Source of the DNA: Bacteroidales bacterium
Lineage (GTDB): Bacteria > Bacteroidota > Bacteroidia > Bacteroidales > GCA-2748055
Reading direction: 5' to 3'
DNA length: 6,375 nt
Assembly: GCA_029934875.1 (NCBI GenBank)
Contig: JAOZLK010000277.1
Location: 1-6,375 of the forward strand
Both the position numbers and the translations under genes were made by a program. Positions 5,972 to 6,375 of this stretch are shown here, piece after piece. The notes under the pieces are model-generated. The model saw only the letters and a program-made list of their open reading frames with translations, was not told where the DNA came from and made no database searches. Each line of letters opens with the position of its first letter. Within the stretch, counting starts at the first letter, position 1.

Positions 5972-6375
5972 ATGAAAAATATCCTAATCGTTTTCATTGT
6001 ATCAATATTTTTTGGATGCAGCCAGCAGGAAGTACAGATCCCGGATCTAGCAGAAGGCTTTCGGAATCCAGCTAAAGAAGCCCGGCCTAGGGCTTACTGG
6101 AACTGGTTGAATGGAGATGTTACAAAAGAAGGATTGACCCGCGACCTGGAAGAGGCCAGGGATAAAGGACTGGGAGGACTGCTGATGTGGGATACGGAGG
6201 CCATGAAAAATCCGGACGGGTTTGTTCCTGCAGGTCCACCTTTCATGGGTGATGAGTCGGTCGGATTCATACATCATACCATTAATGAGGCAAAACGACT
6301 GGAAATGGACCTGGGACTGATCTGTGCCAGTGGATGGAATTCCGGCGGTACCTGGGTGCCCCCTGAAATGGCAAG
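5972..6375 (+). CDS. GH106-type glycoside hydrolase (alpha-L-rhamnosidase family) lipoprotein, N-terminal part (3' end outside window)
   Basis: These are the first 134 residues of a probable family GH106 enzyme. Characterised members are alpha-L-rhamnosidases that remove terminal rhamnose from pectins, ulvan-type polysaccharides or glycosides. The signal peptide MKNILIVFIVSIFFGC ends in a lipobox-like FFGC with Cys16 as lipid anchor, so the mature protein is probably membrane-anchored in the periplasm or at the cell surface. The mature start FRNPAKEARPRAYWNWLNG (30-48), then DVTKEGLTRDLE (49-60), GLGGLLMWD and SGWNSGGTWVPPEMA (120-134) are typical of GH106 N-termini. They form the first strands of the barrel and a substrate-facing loop. 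Full-length members usually exceed 800 residues, so the predicted catalytic glutamates lie beyond the edge. Related GH106-like proteins of unknown specificity exist, so rhamnosidase activity is likely but unproven. The start is the first ATG in frame with the signal peptide; no Shine-Dalgarno is present. The gene lies 135 bases after the MttB-family gene on the same strand. Confidence 0.85.
   Translation, partial: MKNILIVFIVSIFFGCSQQEVQIPDLAEGFRNPAKEARPRAYWNWLNGDVTKEGLTRDLEEARDKGLGGLLMWDTEAMKNPDGFVPAGPPFMGDESVGFIHHTINEAKRLEMDLGLICASGWNSGGTWVPPEMA

Overview
The window looks like chromosomal DNA from a Bacteroidetes-type bacterium, probably an environmental or gut Bacteroidales relative of middling GC. 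The evidence is two proteins with lipoprotein signals (Cys after YS or FG), a Tat-exported beta-helix protein, a DUF3863/DUF3864-type protein (a family I know mainly from Bacteroidetes), a GH106-type glycosidase, and AT-rich upstream regions without Shine-Dalgarno sequences at most genes. The phylum is an inference from gene content; no marker gene is present.

Layout. 1-748 (minus): N-terminal 249 residues of an APC-superfamily amino acid/polyamine permease, cut by the left edge. 749-912: divergent intergenic region with hairpins and two mini-ORFs. 913-2901 (plus): Tat-signal right-handed parallel beta-helix protein with a DUF1565-like N-terminal part. 2920-4332 (plus): DUF3863/DUF3864-type lipoprotein, 18 bases after the previous stop. 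4333-4405: short gap with a 13-base inverted repeat and a textbook Shine-Dalgarno. 4406-5836 (plus): complete MttB-family (trimethylamine:corrinoid methyltransferase-like) protein without a pyrrolysine codon. 5837-5971: gap with nested inverted repeats. 5972-6375 (plus): start of a GH106-type (alpha-L-rhamnosidase family) lipoprotein, cut by the right edge.

How it may work together. Four plus-strand genes in a row suggest one catabolic locus. Three exported proteins (beta-helix, DUF3863, GH106) look like glycan-attacking enzymes. The fourth is a cytoplasmic corrinoid-dependent methyltransferase homologue, which is not a usual member of a polysaccharide-utilisation locus. It also differs from its neighbours in base composition (about 42% GC in sampled lines against 52-54%) and in having a strong Shine-Dalgarno. 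Either it was inserted into the locus, or the locus handles a methylated or quaternary-amine-bearing substrate whose methyl group goes to a corrinoid protein encoded elsewhere. No SusC/SusD pair, corrinoid protein, RamA-like activator, transcription factor, tRNA, CRISPR or mobile element is visible in the window.
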